Shown piece after piece: positions 1-12,600 of a DNA stretch of 64,000 nucleotides (position 1 is its first letter; each line of letters begins with the position of its first letter). Source of the stretch: Calonectria ilicicola (taxonomy: Eukaryota; Ascomycota; Sordariomycetes; Hypocreales; Nectriaceae); assembly GCA_020809705.1 (NCBI GenBank), contig CP085829.1, forward strand, positions 6,138,001 to 6,202,000, in the 5' to 3' direction. The notes under the pieces are model-generated. The model was given only the letters and a program-made list of their open reading frames with translations, had not been told where the DNA came from and made no database searches. Made by a program: the position numbers and the translations under genes.

Positions 1-390
1 AGTGAACTCACCTCGGCCATGTTTGTGCTCAGAGGCTTCTCGCACAGAACGTGGAGGTCCTTGGCAATAGCAGCCAGAGACTGGCTGGCGTGGACGTCAG
101 TGCTGGTAGACACCCAAACGGCCTGGAGACCGGGGTGGTTGAGCATGTTGTCGTAGTTGTCATAAACAGCAATGCCAAAGGTGTTGTACTCGGGGTTGGC
201 CTGAGCCCAGGCAACCTCCTCAGGAGTAGAACTGCACACAGCAACAACCTTGGCGTGAGGAACACGGTAGAGGAGAGTGTGAACGTGACGCTTGCCCTAT
301 TTGCGTTGTCAGATGAGCGAAGAGAATATTTCAAACGAGGAGCTTTACCATGCGGCCAAGGCCAACAACAGCAATGTTAAGAGGGGCCAT
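1..390 (-). CDS. Gfo/Idh/MocA-family oxidoreductase, 5' part (runs off left edge)
   Basis: N-terminal NAD(P)-binding part of a Gfo/Idh/MocA dehydrogenase (inositol or sugar dehydrogenase type). Exon 1 is 390..349, ending in the Rossmann motif VGLGRMG that is split by the intron. The intron runs 348..297 (GTAAAG..TAG). Exon 2 is 296..12, followed by a GTGAGT donor at 11..6, so the gene continues to the left of the window. The second exon carries an ACSS-like beta strand and the family signature CEKPLS, in which the Lys belongs to the conserved EKP motif. The family oxidises or reduces cyclitols and sugars with NAD(P); the exact substrate cannot be told from this fragment. The start was chosen because it is the first Met and gives a standard beta-alpha-beta beginning. 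The family call is firm and the substrate is unknown. Confidence 0.85.
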
Positions 391-1435
391 TGTGTCTAAG
401 TTTTGGTGTGGAGTTTAAAAGATGTAGTTGAGGAGTTGAGACTGGAGGATGATGTTGTGATCTGGTTTCTGGATGTTGAAGGGAAGATGAGAAGCTTCTT
501 ATACCTCTCAATCCATCTCCAAAGTTGATAGAAATGAACAAAAGAGGAAATTTGGCCCATCATGTGTTCATCTTGTTTGCTTGGATCGTTTACTTCGGAG
601 TTGTCTACAGCATCGCCACGTCTCCTTGAAATCGGCGATTCCTGCCAAAATAGGCAAAGTCCACCCCGGACTGAGGCCCGAAATTGCCATAGTCGGCAAT
701 TCGGACTCCCCCGCATCTTAGTCATCCAGTATTTGCGGCGATGACTGCTCAGAACAGTAATTCTTTAGCAGATGCGGGGAAGAAATGGGGAAAAACTAGC
801 CTCATCCAGTAGGTACGCCCTAGCATCACCTGCAAATTTCAGGGACAAAGTGCTTCAATTGCCATTTTCAAATGCGTTGCAGGCCGCTCAAACATTGGGC
901 AGTTTGGTCAGCTGTCCGGCATGGAGCCTTTTGGGTAAATCTCGATAAAAAATTACCATAGTCGTCCTGTGGAGCCTCGTCGTTGCTTTCTGGAAATACT
1001 TTCCGAGGTGGATTCGGCATTCGGGAATTGCGGTCCGACCACCGTTTTTCTATAAATGCCAGACCGCTCAAGACGCCTTGATCTTGAATTTTTCTTTTCA
1101 TTTATTGAAATTGATTCAGGTACAAAATTTATGGTACGCCAATTCTATCGCACGCTTGTTCTGTCATCTCAATCCGCGTCTGTTTTGTGCCCGACCGACA
1201 GCTATGGTGGCAGACGCTCTCCGAACTCCATGTCAAGTCATTCTGAAAATTTCCACTTCCCAGCCTCTTTCACTTAATCATGGCCAACCATTCATCAAAT
1301 CTTCACCAAATCTATTTTCATGAATCCAATGCCTGCCAAACTCATCAACTCCTATCTACAGGTATACAGTTTTCTTCGATGCAAGGGTACATGTGAGTTA
1401 TTAAATACAAAATCCGGATGCAGCACTCTTCGCCA
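391..1435. other. Intergenic, no gene seen
   Basis: Region between the 5' end of the oxidoreductase and the 3' end of a regulator. Short open frames exist on both strands, but none shows a recognisable domain or splice structure. It presumably holds the oxidoreductase promoter and the regulator's 3' UTR. Confidence 0.6.
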
Positions 1436-3585
1436 CTAGCCACACTCCTTCCCCAAGTCTTGCAGGGCTTTGGGGACTGGCCATGCCCTTTGGTCCTTAA
1501 ATCTCTGGACCATACCCTTCAATGCTTCTCTTTCCCATGGGTCGGTGAAATAGCTACCGTACAATTGTATGGAAAGAGCTGCATTAACAATGGCAGGTGG
1601 TGTGGCTGGATGTTGTAACGCAATGCCGCAGACATCGAGAACTAAAGATCGAACTTTACCCTCTGCTTCTCTGAATGCTACTCTTGCGTTGGGTTGGCCC
1701 CTGCAGAGTCATGTCAGCACATGTTCGATGTTTTCAGACTGGGCAGAATATACCCAAGGAACGGCGATTCGGCTATTAATATCATCTTTGCAACCATTAA
1801 ATGTTGCATCCCGATGAGCGCCATGCTCGAGGCAAACCAAATTGCCGGAAACACTTCGCCTTTTGCTCTAATCGGTGTCCGAGAAAGAATTGGCGAGAAT
1901 CCACCTGCAACATGTTGGTCAAGATAATGTTCCTGCTGTTTTAACCGCTCTACGCAGAATCGTCAGTTTCACAGATGTCGAACATGGGCCGGTGAATACT
2001 ACTCACGCCACTCAGGTGCCGACTTGTCATCGTAAAACCACTTGGCTACTTGACTTGTATGCATGATCAGCTTGTTGGCTGGTGAAATCTTGGCCCATTC
2101 CACAGGAGGGTCCACCATTTGTGGCGAGTAACCTCTCCGGAGCGCATAGTATACTTCTTGTCTCAAGGCGATCCAATACGATGCTTCAAGAAGATCCAAC
2201 CGCTGGAATAGATGAGCCGAGTTGGAACTTCTTAACACGGCGTTGAGGATATCAAGAAAGTTGACGCGTCCATAGATGGGAGCTCCATTAAAACTGGTGT
2301 CTTGTCTAGCAGAGGTAGTGTCCTCCTCTTCATCTTCGTCATGGTCCATCTCTTCAAATTGCCGAAGGATGACCGCGGTTGTTATGATAAGCTCGCGGGT
2401 TTCTTCATCTTGCGTGTCATGAAATTCTTTTAGCACGGGAATACATTTCAACATGTACTCGACTGCGGTGTTCGGTGTTAGATTTGGTAGTAGTTGGCCT
2501 TGGTATAAGATGCCTTGCGGGGTCTTTAGCTCTGGAAGGCGGCAGAGGTGGCGGGCCGACACGGCGTAAATTGCATAGAGCAAGGGAGGGTATGTCCTCG
2601 CTCTCTCTGGTACATTGAACTGGAACCTGCTCCGGGGATCACATATGTCGAACTTCACCGGTCAGCAACACAGGTCACCCGTGGGGAGAATCGACATACC
2701 CAGTGCGAGAGGCTATTGACGTAGTATCGCAGCAGGCAGGCTTCTTGGATCGCTTGCAGAGCCTCATCACCGTCTCTTTTCGGTTCAAAGTTAGCTGAGA
2801 CGTCATTTAAAGCGGATCCATGACGGGAGAGTAACGGGAGGACTGGGGAGTCTCCACCCCGGTAGCTTCCGGATTGTCCGTGTGGCACGGGCTGCTCCAG
2901 GGCTGGCGGTGAAGGGGCGAAGCCATCGGCGGCCTCGGAACCGGAGCCACCGGCACTGTTTGGGGGGTGAGGGGATCCGGCGGGCTGGTGAGGTGATCTG
3001 GCTGCCATATTTGGCAGGTCAAGATCGATCCGGACGGCATCTCTTACAACGGGATCGGCCTCTGGAGCGATCCTCTGGGCGGGCCCACGGGGCTTGGTGT
3101 GAAGCCGAACTGCATTGGGTTAAATCTAATCTGAACTGTAAATTCAAGCAATGGGGGGTTGTCCTCTTACACTCTTTGGCGTTGCTGTTGACCCAGTTCT
3201 GGGTATTGGAGAACTGGGCGTCATACTTGGCTGACGAGCCATCGCGGAACTGGCGCTTTCTGCCCGGGCGGACACACTGGAGGCCCTTGGAAATGCATCG
3301 ACTACACTGCAGGGAATTTTCATCACCTACGCCGGTTGGTCAAAAGACGGCAACATGTCAGCTGTCAATGATGATGAATGATGTAGGCATGCTGGGATCT
3401 TGATCCCGACTCGAGCCGAGGCAGCTGCAGAGGATTCCCCAATTAGACTACGTACATTTCAAATGCTTGCCTGCGACAAAAGGGGGTAAGTTAGCAAACG
3501 GGGTTGTTTCGTCGGGGCGCAGGGTCAGTTCTGGGGCGGCAACTGTACCTTTGCACTCGGTGCAAGGGTTCTTCAGAGAAGGCAT
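1436..3585 (-). CDS. Zn2Cys6 fungal transcription factor
   Basis: Binuclear zinc-cluster regulator of about 559 aa. Seven exons: 3585..3549, 3470..3456, 3326..3171, 3109..2700, 2652..2007, 1904..1754 and 1700..1436. The spliced N-terminus gives a canonical cluster: C-x2-C-x6-C, then C-x6-C-x2-C-x6-C (residues about 8-35), followed by a basic stretch. The two small introns interrupt the zinc cluster, so it cannot be seen in any one frame. A Pro/Ser-rich linker follows, then a C-terminal fungal regulatory domain with an acidic Asp/Glu run. The last exon has the usual ending pattern (CGIAL..., then WP...). It acts in the nucleus as a DNA-binding regulator. Its target is unknown. The nearest genes are a secreted repeat protein and a Gfo/Idh oxidoreductase, and it is about 6 kb from the PKS cluster, which has its own regulator. 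Confidence 0.85.
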
Positions 3586-4952
3586 GTTATTTGCTGCCCC
3601 TGAGTTGTAGCACACGCCGAGTTTCTGGATTTAACGAGGAAAACTGGGTTGAAGTAGGGGAAGCCGCCAACTAGAAAAGTGAAACGAGGCTTTGTGCGGG
3701 GTTGGGCCCAATTTCCAGAAGCGGTAAGACTCGGGGTCCCTGAGGGTGCAGGGTAGACGTGTAATTTAGTGGAAGAGAGGCGCTGATCGTTGGGTTGTTT
3801 CATTCAACCTGTGTCACATATCTTTGGGTGTAATCTGTTCATGTCAATAGACTTTACGAGAAGATTCTTTTAATTTTCCCAATAGGAACGTGTCCAAATG
3901 CTCCAACTTTCTCTCTGAATGTCATTCGGCTAACAGGATGGCTAGTCTCGGTTATGTCGAATTAGTGCGGTGTGACCCGCGATCAACTTTTGCTGACCGC
4001 GTGACTGGCCTGAGCGTTGCAGACTCACGAATCAACTTCGAGTCTAGCTGCAAAAGAAACATGCCTTTTTTCTTTTTTTATAACCTTACACGTTGATTTT
4101 ATTAATATGGATTGCTTATGATTGCTGTAAGGAATTTGAACATCGACATGCCCCCACGCATGAACGATCCTGGAAGAAATGACGTTTGGTAAAAGTCAAG
4201 CAGTGGTGGTTAAAAATAGCGATGAATGTTTCATTCAACCTTGGCTGAAAATAAACCCCAAAGATACACCAAGAGAGATTTCCACTCGTGGAGTTGCGGC
4301 AAATGCAACGCCAGCGTAAACAAGCCCATGGGGTTGGCATTTTCTGGGGACCCCCTGTCAAGCTAACTGATTGCATAGAGCACATGCGGGGCAGATTGGG
4401 ATTGACCATGTTGATTCATAGCAAGTGAATTCGCTATGTGCTTCCGACGCGTCAAACTTGGAAAAATTGTGCCGCCGCCATTTCTCTACTGCGAACACCG
4501 TCAAATGTAGCTATTCTAAAACATCCATGGTATTGTGCATAAAAATACCCCGTATATATTATGTCATAATGAATTATTTAATTTATCACTCATTTATTTG
4601 CTTTTATTTAGAAGGATCGGATTCGTTGTTGAATCAATCACTCCGCTTACTGACATGCAGAGAATGGAGGGAAAAAAAAAACTGAATGCACAACAGCAAT
4701 TTGAAAGCGATACCAACAATTAGCACGGATACGAGGTAAAGGAGACCTGGAATAGCAATCGTTTAAATAATGCAATTAAATGGAAATGATTCTAAAATAT
4801 CTATGAAATTGTGACGACATGTAGTAATCCTCATCTTCTTTTACCAAGAGAGGAATAAAAGTATAAAAATAATTACAAGGAAAATTTAAGGAATGAAAGT
4901 CGAATTTTTCAAGTCATATAGCGTATCGAGACATAGGTTATCTGTCTCAATC
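3586..4952. other. Intergenic, no gene seen
   Basis: About 1.4 kb between the regulator's start and the 3' end of the secreted repeat protein. It is AT-rich toward 4500-4900. Small open frames lack any family signature. It probably contains the regulator's promoter and the 3' UTR of the neighbour. Confidence 0.6.
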
Positions 4953-7900
4953 TTACTCCTCAGCGTCTTCGCCGAGCAGCATGTCATCCGAATCCTGAGC
5001 ATCAGTGTATGATGCGTAATCAGTATCGGCAGCGTACTCGCCCTGGAGGAGCCAGATGGGGTAGCAGGCCTTGACCTGGCCACCGGTGACGGTGTGGATC
5101 AGGTCTGGGCTCTCAAGGGTCTTGACACCCTTGTCAGGGTCCTCGGCTAGGAAGATTTTGGATCCAATAGTGCTGTCTTCGAAGTCGCACACGATGGGGT
5201 AAAAGGCGTTATCGCTAGGATCGGTAGCGAGGTAGAGGTAGTCGTCCTCGCTTGTGGAATCCTCAGCAGTGTATGGGGTCCAGGCGACAACCACTCCAGA
5301 GTGGGGGATCTCAGCGGTATCCTCAACGCGAAGTCGTGAGACACCGAGGACAGACATGGTGTTGTTGTAGTAGTGCATCACACGATCGGCGCCATCTGCG
5401 ATGAGAGTGTCCTTTTGAGAAGCCCAGAGTTCAGAGCAGTACGGGTTATCATCGCCCTCAATCAAAGCAGCGTACATGTTGCCATTGGAACAAGAGATGA
5501 CGTAGGTGGTAGCATCAGGGTTAATCAACAAACCATACTCCATTCCATCGGTTTGGTTGTAAGGGGAGTTCTTGAAACCCTGGATGTCGTAGGATAGAGA
5601 CTCTGAGGAGTTGGCGCTCTTGACCTGGCCCGTAATGTCTTCAACAGTACCGGTAGATGAGGTATCAGCAACCTGTCGAACAACGCGGCGACGGGTAGGA
5701 ACATTCTGCGAGTTTTCATTTGCGGCCTGGCTTCCATTGTCGGTCTGACTACCGTTATCCGTCTGGCTTCCATTATCAGTCTCGCTGCCGTTGTCAGTCT
5801 GGCTTCCGTTGTCGGTCTGGCTTCCGTTGTCGGTCTGGCTACCATTGTCGGTCTGGCTGCCATTATCGCCTCCAGTCTGGCTGCCATTGTCACGTCCAGG
5901 AAGCCTGTGATGATTAGTAACATCCTCGAAAGAAAACAAAGGGGTTGGCTTACTCAATACACTTTCGCGCCAAGGGTCTGTCCTTGGTGTCAAACAGTGC
6001 CTTCCTACCAAAAGCAGTAGCCTCGATGCTGATTGCGCCAGCTGAGAGAGGTGCTGATACCAGTACATCCGTTTGTTTCGGTAAAGCCAGCCGAGAAGCC
6101 TCCCTGCTGATTTAGTCCAATAGAAGCAGCAACTTGGGCAACTCCCTTGAGTGAAGGCTCATCAACAAGACCGGCAGAGATCTTCCAGCTGGATACCCTG
6201 ACGCCACAGTTGATTGAAACAGGGAGACCCAGCTCAGCCGAAAGCTCGGTTTCACCAGAGGCCTCAAATACGGGCTTGAAGTAGGGCTCCCAGCCACTCT
6301 TCTCGCTCTTGGAGGGCTCAAGGAAATCGATGAGAACGTGGGCATTTTGGAGACCCATCTCAGCGCCAGCAAGAAGTTTACCGCGGGCTGCAGCCTCAAG
6401 GGTCACTCTGGAACCAACAGAAATGCTAGGCCCAATGGTAACAACGCCGAAGCTGAGACCAGGAAGTCCGATGTCGAGCAAATCATTGTTGAATGTTTGG
6501 CTATATTTGATCTGAGCATCAATACCTAACTTGAACACAAATTGAATATCGGCGTTCACTTCAATCTGGCCCTTGGTGATTCCCACAACTGGAGCCCAGG
6601 CTGCTCGACCTTGGAGCTTGGCAGTTCCCTGGACACCGCAGCCAACGCAGAAAATGTTCAAGTATCCACTGAAGTTGCTGTTACCCTTGCCAGTAGCCTT
6701 TGTATCAGCCCTTGCAGTGAGACTAGTCTCGGTGATTCTAGTGCTGTCTGTAGGATCATTGCTGGTTTCGCCGTTTTGGCTACCGTCAGTCGCACCAGTA
6801 CCATCCGTTCCACCAGTTCCACCAGTCGTGTCGCTTCCACCACTTGCACCGTTGTCTGTGGTATCTGAAGGCGTCTGAGTGCCAAAGGCCTTCAGCAAGA
6901 TTGAATCACCCCATGGAGATTGAACTTGCTTGACTTTGTCATTGTTGAGGGTCTTGGCCTTGGGGTCCTTTGAAGCAGGATCGGGCAGCTTGAAAGAAAA
7001 GTCCTTGTTCAGGGTTATAGGCAACGAGACAGCAGATGTGACTGCCTTGTATCCCTTATAAATAGCTCTACCAATCGACTTCAAAGTAATTCGCTTTGAA
7101 AGTGTGCTTTCGCTTTCGTCATCAAGTGTAGGGGCAATCTCATCAAGGAACTTAATGTAAGTCTGGCTCAGCTTTTCGGCGCCTAGATCATCATCAAGGT
7201 CCTGGTCGAAGTACTCTCCCAAACAGGCAGAGGGAAGGCCGTACTTTTTGTCCACTGGGGGATTGCACTGTTTGTGCTCTCCGAAAGTATCGTCTCCGGT
7301 CGGAGGTGCCACGGTAGATGTCGCAGACTGTGTGGCACCGGACACAGTAGTGGAAGGATAGGTAGTAGCAGTTTGAGTGCTGGCGGTCCATGAAATCGTG
7401 GGCTGTGCTGCATCATATCCGCCATATCGAGGAGCCCAGTAACCCCACTCGGTTTCTCCCTTGGAAATGAGTTGATCAGGATGATACGACTCACCCTTGG
7501 CAACGATGCGAAGGCCTCTCTTGTCAAGTTTGATCCCAGATACCTTGAAGTAGCATCGGTCGCCGCTTGCATAATCGCCACAGCTTGGGACATAGCCGAC
7601 GAGGACTAGCTCATCGTCGTCAGATAGCCAGGTTTCGGCGGCATGGTCATAGGCCTCTTTGCTCGAAAAAGTAACAGTAAGGGCGCCATTCTTGTATTCA
7701 ACCTTAGCAACATGGTCACAATGATCGAGATTGACCGAGTGGCTGTTGAAGTAGTAGGTCAGCCAAGCATAGTTTCCGCCCTTGGAAGGGTCTACATTTT
7801 GTCAGCATTATATATTTATTGATATTGATCAAAAGACTTACCAGTGACACCATAGTACATTTCAGATTTCTCGTTGGGAGCAATGGGAATGACGTTGGCA

Positions 7901-8348
7901 GCCGGCTTTGTGTCACAGGTCCAGTGAACACCAGGGTACAAACGCTCCATAGGTCCATCATGGACGAATGTCGCACCTCCAGAGTTATCCCCATCGGAGT
8001 TACCATTTTGGCCATGGTAGACATCAGAAGAAGGAGAGCTGTAGGAAGCATCATGAACACGAGTTCCGCTACCAGTTCCATCAGAGTCCCCACCTTTGCC
8101 GTAGTGGAGTCAGAGTTGCCGCCGTTGTCGTGATGATTATCAGAAGATGGCTGAGTGTAGCCGGGGTCGGAGACATCGGTAGTAGTAGTGCCGAGAGCTT
8201 GTTCCTCGGTACAAGTCTTGCTCTCAACGATAACAGTGGTCTCTATGGGTTCACCATAGCCAGTAACCGAAGACGGATTTTCACCTGGGGGTAAGGCCTG
8301 AACACAGACCGAGGCAGCCAGAGCGGCCGCGGCAAATTTCGTGAGCAT
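4953..8348 (-). CDS. Large secreted protein with DNGSQT repeats; likely frameshift
   Basis: About 1080 codons in three exons: 8348..7842, 7791..6009 and 5904..4953. It begins with a clear signal peptide (MLTKFAAAALAASVCVQALP). Then come a Ser/Gly/Asp-rich stretch and a Cys-containing domain (7791 to about 7400) resembling fungal DUF7029. A Thr/Ser linker leads to a beta-rich domain (about 6900-6100) resembling DUF7223. Nine DNGSQT-type hexapeptides and an acidic C-terminal domain complete it. It is presumably a cell-surface or extracellular protein of unknown function. Exon 1 is one base short for its donor phase. The reading changes frame near 8096-8102, so a 1-nt deletion is likely. The end of exon 2 can be read two ways: donor GTAGGA at 6008 keeps the frame, whereas donor GTAAGC at 5953 gives a more natural protein but needs another frameshift. 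The domain calls are from memory and tentative. Confidence 0.65.
5727..5893 (-). repeat. Tandem repeat encoding DNGSQT hexapeptides
   Basis: About nine consecutive 18-bp units within exon 3 of the secreted protein, each coding DNGSQT with small variants (one DNGSET, the last DNGSQA). Synonymous third positions differ between units, so the array is kept for its protein sequence rather than being freshly duplicated DNA. The peptide is hydrophilic and rich in Asn and Ser, like the linkers of surface proteins. Confidence 0.9.
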
Positions 8349-9654
8349 CGGGAGGATTAGCCGATTTCAAGTCTTAAAGAATGTAATGAATGAAATAAAG
8401 AATGACAAAAGCCAAGTATATTAGACGATTGAGTGAGAGTATTAGGCCCAGAGGACCAAAGAAAGAATGACTAGACGGTCAATGGAGTGAAAAGAATGTG
8501 AGGGTTGATGAAAGTGAGGAATATTCATTTCGAGGGAGGACTTTCATACATTTATAATACTACATATTTCCCAATATGGAAAATGAGCATCATGAAATAA
8601 AACATCACGTGTCTTGCTCTAGGAAACAATTCAGCTCATCGCGGTATGGAGACACTGGCCGTTAGTGACAGGGGGTGGCTAGAAGCCGTCGTTGGTTGTA
8701 CTAAAACCCCGACAGTAGGCATTTCCGAGGGTCTCGACCAAGCTAGCTCAGCGCCATGCAAAACCAACAAGCGAAACAACAACGGTGATCTAAACGAGGA
8801 ACTAAACGAGTCAAAATCATCCATCTGCCATACTCCCGGCCTTAGCACAGGAAATTAAGAAGTCAAGCGTATCTGATTCAAGTTTGGCGGCTTGACCACG
8901 TGCAAATCTGGACTAGTCAGGGCTAGACGGGGTGAAACCAGGCTGATGTGTGGATGTGGCTTACCCATGGCGCCGTCGGACTTTATGGAGTTGAACTTTT
9001 GGAATAAAGTATAAGAATAGGGGCGAATTTAGGGGGCTTCGATCTGATAAAACTGATCATGGTGGCGAACTCAACGAGCGCCAATTTTTGACTCCGGGTT
9101 CGGTGGCGGTATTTGATTGCCAGCAGGAGCCTGGGGATGTGAAAAGACCAGACTTTGCTAATGATGGAGATTAGCAGACAATAGAAGTCAGGGATATTCA
9201 TCGATAAAATTTTGGTAGTATTTGATGTTACCACCCAGACTGGCTGAAGAGTAAGAGGTTGCGCCATCTATAGTCATGATAGGCCATTAGTATTGTCGCG
9301 ATGGGGTTTCCATCGTTTCTGACACTTTCAAGTAAGGACTGAGGCTGCTGTGGCGGTGGTTGTGGCGGTGGCTGACCACAACGGGCACGGTGTGCGACAC
9401 AGACACAGCTCCTTGGCGGAGTCAGACAGGAATAGGGTAGACACGTAAACAGCAGACTACAATGCAGAATCAATTTTCTTTTTAGTCAATATTTTCCCTC
9501 ATAATTAGGAAATTAAAGGAGAGAAATTTTATATAATTCTATTTAATGTTCAGAGGTATTTCCTATGGAGTGTTTTTGTTCAAAATTTGAGTTATGTGGC
9601 CAATATTATCTAACCCTTCTTCACATCACCGGAATCCTGAAGTGATCGTCTCCA
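8349..9654. other. Intergenic, no gene seen
   Basis: 1.3 kb between the start of the secreted protein and the 3' end of the PKS. AT-rich segments flank the ends. A C/G-rich stretch of CCACC/GGTGG triplets lies at about 9345-9375. No convincing coding frame was found on either strand. Confidence 0.6.
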
Positions 9655-12600
9655 TCAACTTTGAACTTTCAATGCCTTGTCCACAATACTTGCAGACAAA
9701 GTCTTGATGCTTGCTTGTGCGTCCAATAAATCTTGCATCTGCAGATCGGCGGCAAGCGCCTGGTGGAACCAGTGGCGCAGTTCAGCTGCAATGAGACTAT
9801 CCACGCCGTGTTCGGCGACGCTCCTCTCCGTATTCACATTCATCACATCGATAAAGAGCATCTCCGCGATTGTCGTCGTAATACTATTAATAACTAAGGA
9901 TATCGTGCTCGATCGATCCTTTTCGCCTTGTTTGATTGCCTCGTCAAAATCGCGACGTAGACAAGCAACCGCAGAAGCAGACGCTGCGCCTCCGTGGCTT
10001 CCATCCACAGCAAAGCCTTGGTCACCACTAAGAGCATGCCGCTGCGAATCTTCTATAGCATGGACAATAAGAGATGCGCGGGGGTCGCTATGCCATCGAG
10101 GTACATTTGTTGATGTCAACTTGGCCAAAGCGATAGGATTCAAGCAGGTGAAAAAGCTTGCTGCCGATAACGGATCGCTCTGAGCCCCAATCCACTTTGA
10201 AGGGGCTTGGCCAAGAAATGCAGGCTCAAGCTGAGCAAGAACTTGACATTCAGTCATGGTTAAAGCCTTGTTTCGCGCGTACATGTCCTCAGTCCCGAAG
10301 GAGCCATTTTTGAAATCAGACCCGACATCTGTGACTAGCCCCAAGGCAATTGCTGACGCCGGGAGGCTGAGGTTGCGTCGGTATCGAGAAAAGTATTCTT
10401 GAAAATTCGTAGCTGCAATATATGCAGCTTGTGTTGGTGGTGCCCAAACCGACTCGGTTGAGGTAATCATGATGAAATGGTCCAGCGGCAGAGAGATCGT
10501 GGCCTGGTGGAGATTAATTGTACCAATAGTCTTTGCCTCGATACCTTTTTGCCACTTTTCAGCGGTTAGTTTGTCAAATGAGAGATCCGAAAGGAACAGT
10601 GCAGCTTGAATTAGGCCTTTTATAGGGCGAGCAGTTGCTGAGGCCTTTTTGATAGCCTCTTCCACTTCATTTTGTCGGCTTACATCGCACTGAATGACTT
10701 CGACATGGACCTCCCGATTTGTCAAATCGTTCATTAGGAGTTGTGCTTCGGGTGTACAAACACCACGTCTCGAAAGAATGACAAAGTCTTGGGCGCCGCG
10801 CTCAACCATCCAGCGAATGATTCCTCTGCCAAGGCCCCCGAGTCCTCCTACGACAATGTATCGTGCCGAGGAGTCGAACGAAGCTCGCGATGGCTGTTTC
10901 GCCAATTTAACAATCGACTCCGGGTTTTCATATGAAACTACATGCTTGCCGATGTGCTTACCCTTTGAGAACTTAAGTAACTCTCTGTCGAGATGAGATA
11001 TGTCGGATATTTCAAAGGGTCGAATAGGCGAGATGGAACCGGCACGATACAGCTCGTCGAGTCTCTTCATCAACTGGCCACCAAGCTCTATGTCGTTGTC
11101 TAAAACAGTGTTGAGATCAAATGATGTAAGGCTAGCATTTTTCTGGAATACTTCAAGACCAATATCCTGAGATTCGAGGACGTCGACCCTACTCAAATCA
11201 ACAAGATGGCCCATCGGAGCCAGGGCTGTGAGAGACGCATGAAGCAAGTCACTCCCGGAGACAGTGCAGAGAATAACATCGAATCCGTTCCTTTTAGTTC
11301 TCTTGGCGGACTCGGCTAGGGCCATAGAATCTCTGGAGGGCAAGATATGATCCGCCTGAATGCCTAAACTTTGAGTGAGAAAATTGATCTTCTCTGGAGC
11401 GCCTGCTGTTACAAAGATATTCGCCTTCTTAGATCGAGCCACCTGGATCGCTGCAAGTCCCAGACCCCCTGTGGCAGACTGGATCAATATGTTTTGCCCT
11501 TTCCTGAGATGGACGATGTGCTCCAAAGCGTATATAGCGGTCAAGTAAACCAGTGGCATTGTGGCCATCTCGGCCAAATTATCTGCCGGCTGAAGCCTGT
11601 GGGCAAACGCGGCTGGGACCCTCGTATAATTTCCAAAATGACCCCTGCCTACACCGTAAACGCGGTCGCCGACAGATAACCCTGTCACATTTGCACCAAT
11701 GTTGGTGATGATACCGGCGTATTCGGAAGATAGGTCATTACAAACACCATCAAACTTACCAGTAGTAAGAGCGATGTCTTTCCAGTTCAGCCCCACAGCG
11801 GCGACTTTGACATCGATGTGGCCGGCTTGCAAAGGACTCATGAGCTCAGTATATGGTTGGAAATACAGCGAAGATAAAACTCCTGGTGTCTCGAACGAGG
11901 CTCGCAAAGGCCCTTGGCCGTCGAGAGGAACCATCTCCGTTCCTTGCGCCCCCAATGATTCCGTGTTGTCGGCATAGATGCCAAGCTCTGCGTCAGGAAC
12001 AAAGCGACTGATCCACATGCAGCCATCCTGCCACGCATACTCACGATCGTTGTATTGACTGGACTCTTCATGTTGGAGACTGCTCTCGATATCCACAATA
12101 GCACGAACAAGACCCTCGTCTTTGACCTCGAAATTTTGAAGATCAAGATCAATCGATAGGAAGCGACTAGCAGGATTTTCTGTTGCAATCACTCGAAGGA
12201 GACCAATCATAAAGGCCCCACGGGGATCGCAGCCCTTGATGATACCGGACGACGTTATCCAGACCATGCTTTGTGTGTTCCGTACAAGGTGTTGGAATGA
12301 TTCAAGTCGAAGATTATCAGCCTCGAACAGATCGTTCTGGCTACTCAAGAAGACTACAGCTCGCGAGCCTTTGGGAATGCTGTTGGGTGGATTGTCCGTA
12401 GAAGCAATATTGACGACAGTTCCTTGCCTTCCAAGCTCCGCTGCTATCTCTTGCAACAAGGGTGGCGCGCCTCTATTATCATGAAGAAGATAAACTGGAG
12501 TATTTGATCTCTCTAGGCCATTCGCGCCGTTGACCTTGGAGTGATCCTCTATACGAGTAGAGACTAAGACTGATGTAGTGTTGTGTGGGTGATTATAATC

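Noticed and set aside
5525..5923. 132-codon minus-strand frame over the hexapeptide repeat
   Set aside because: It is an alternate-frame shadow of the tandem repeat in the secreted protein.
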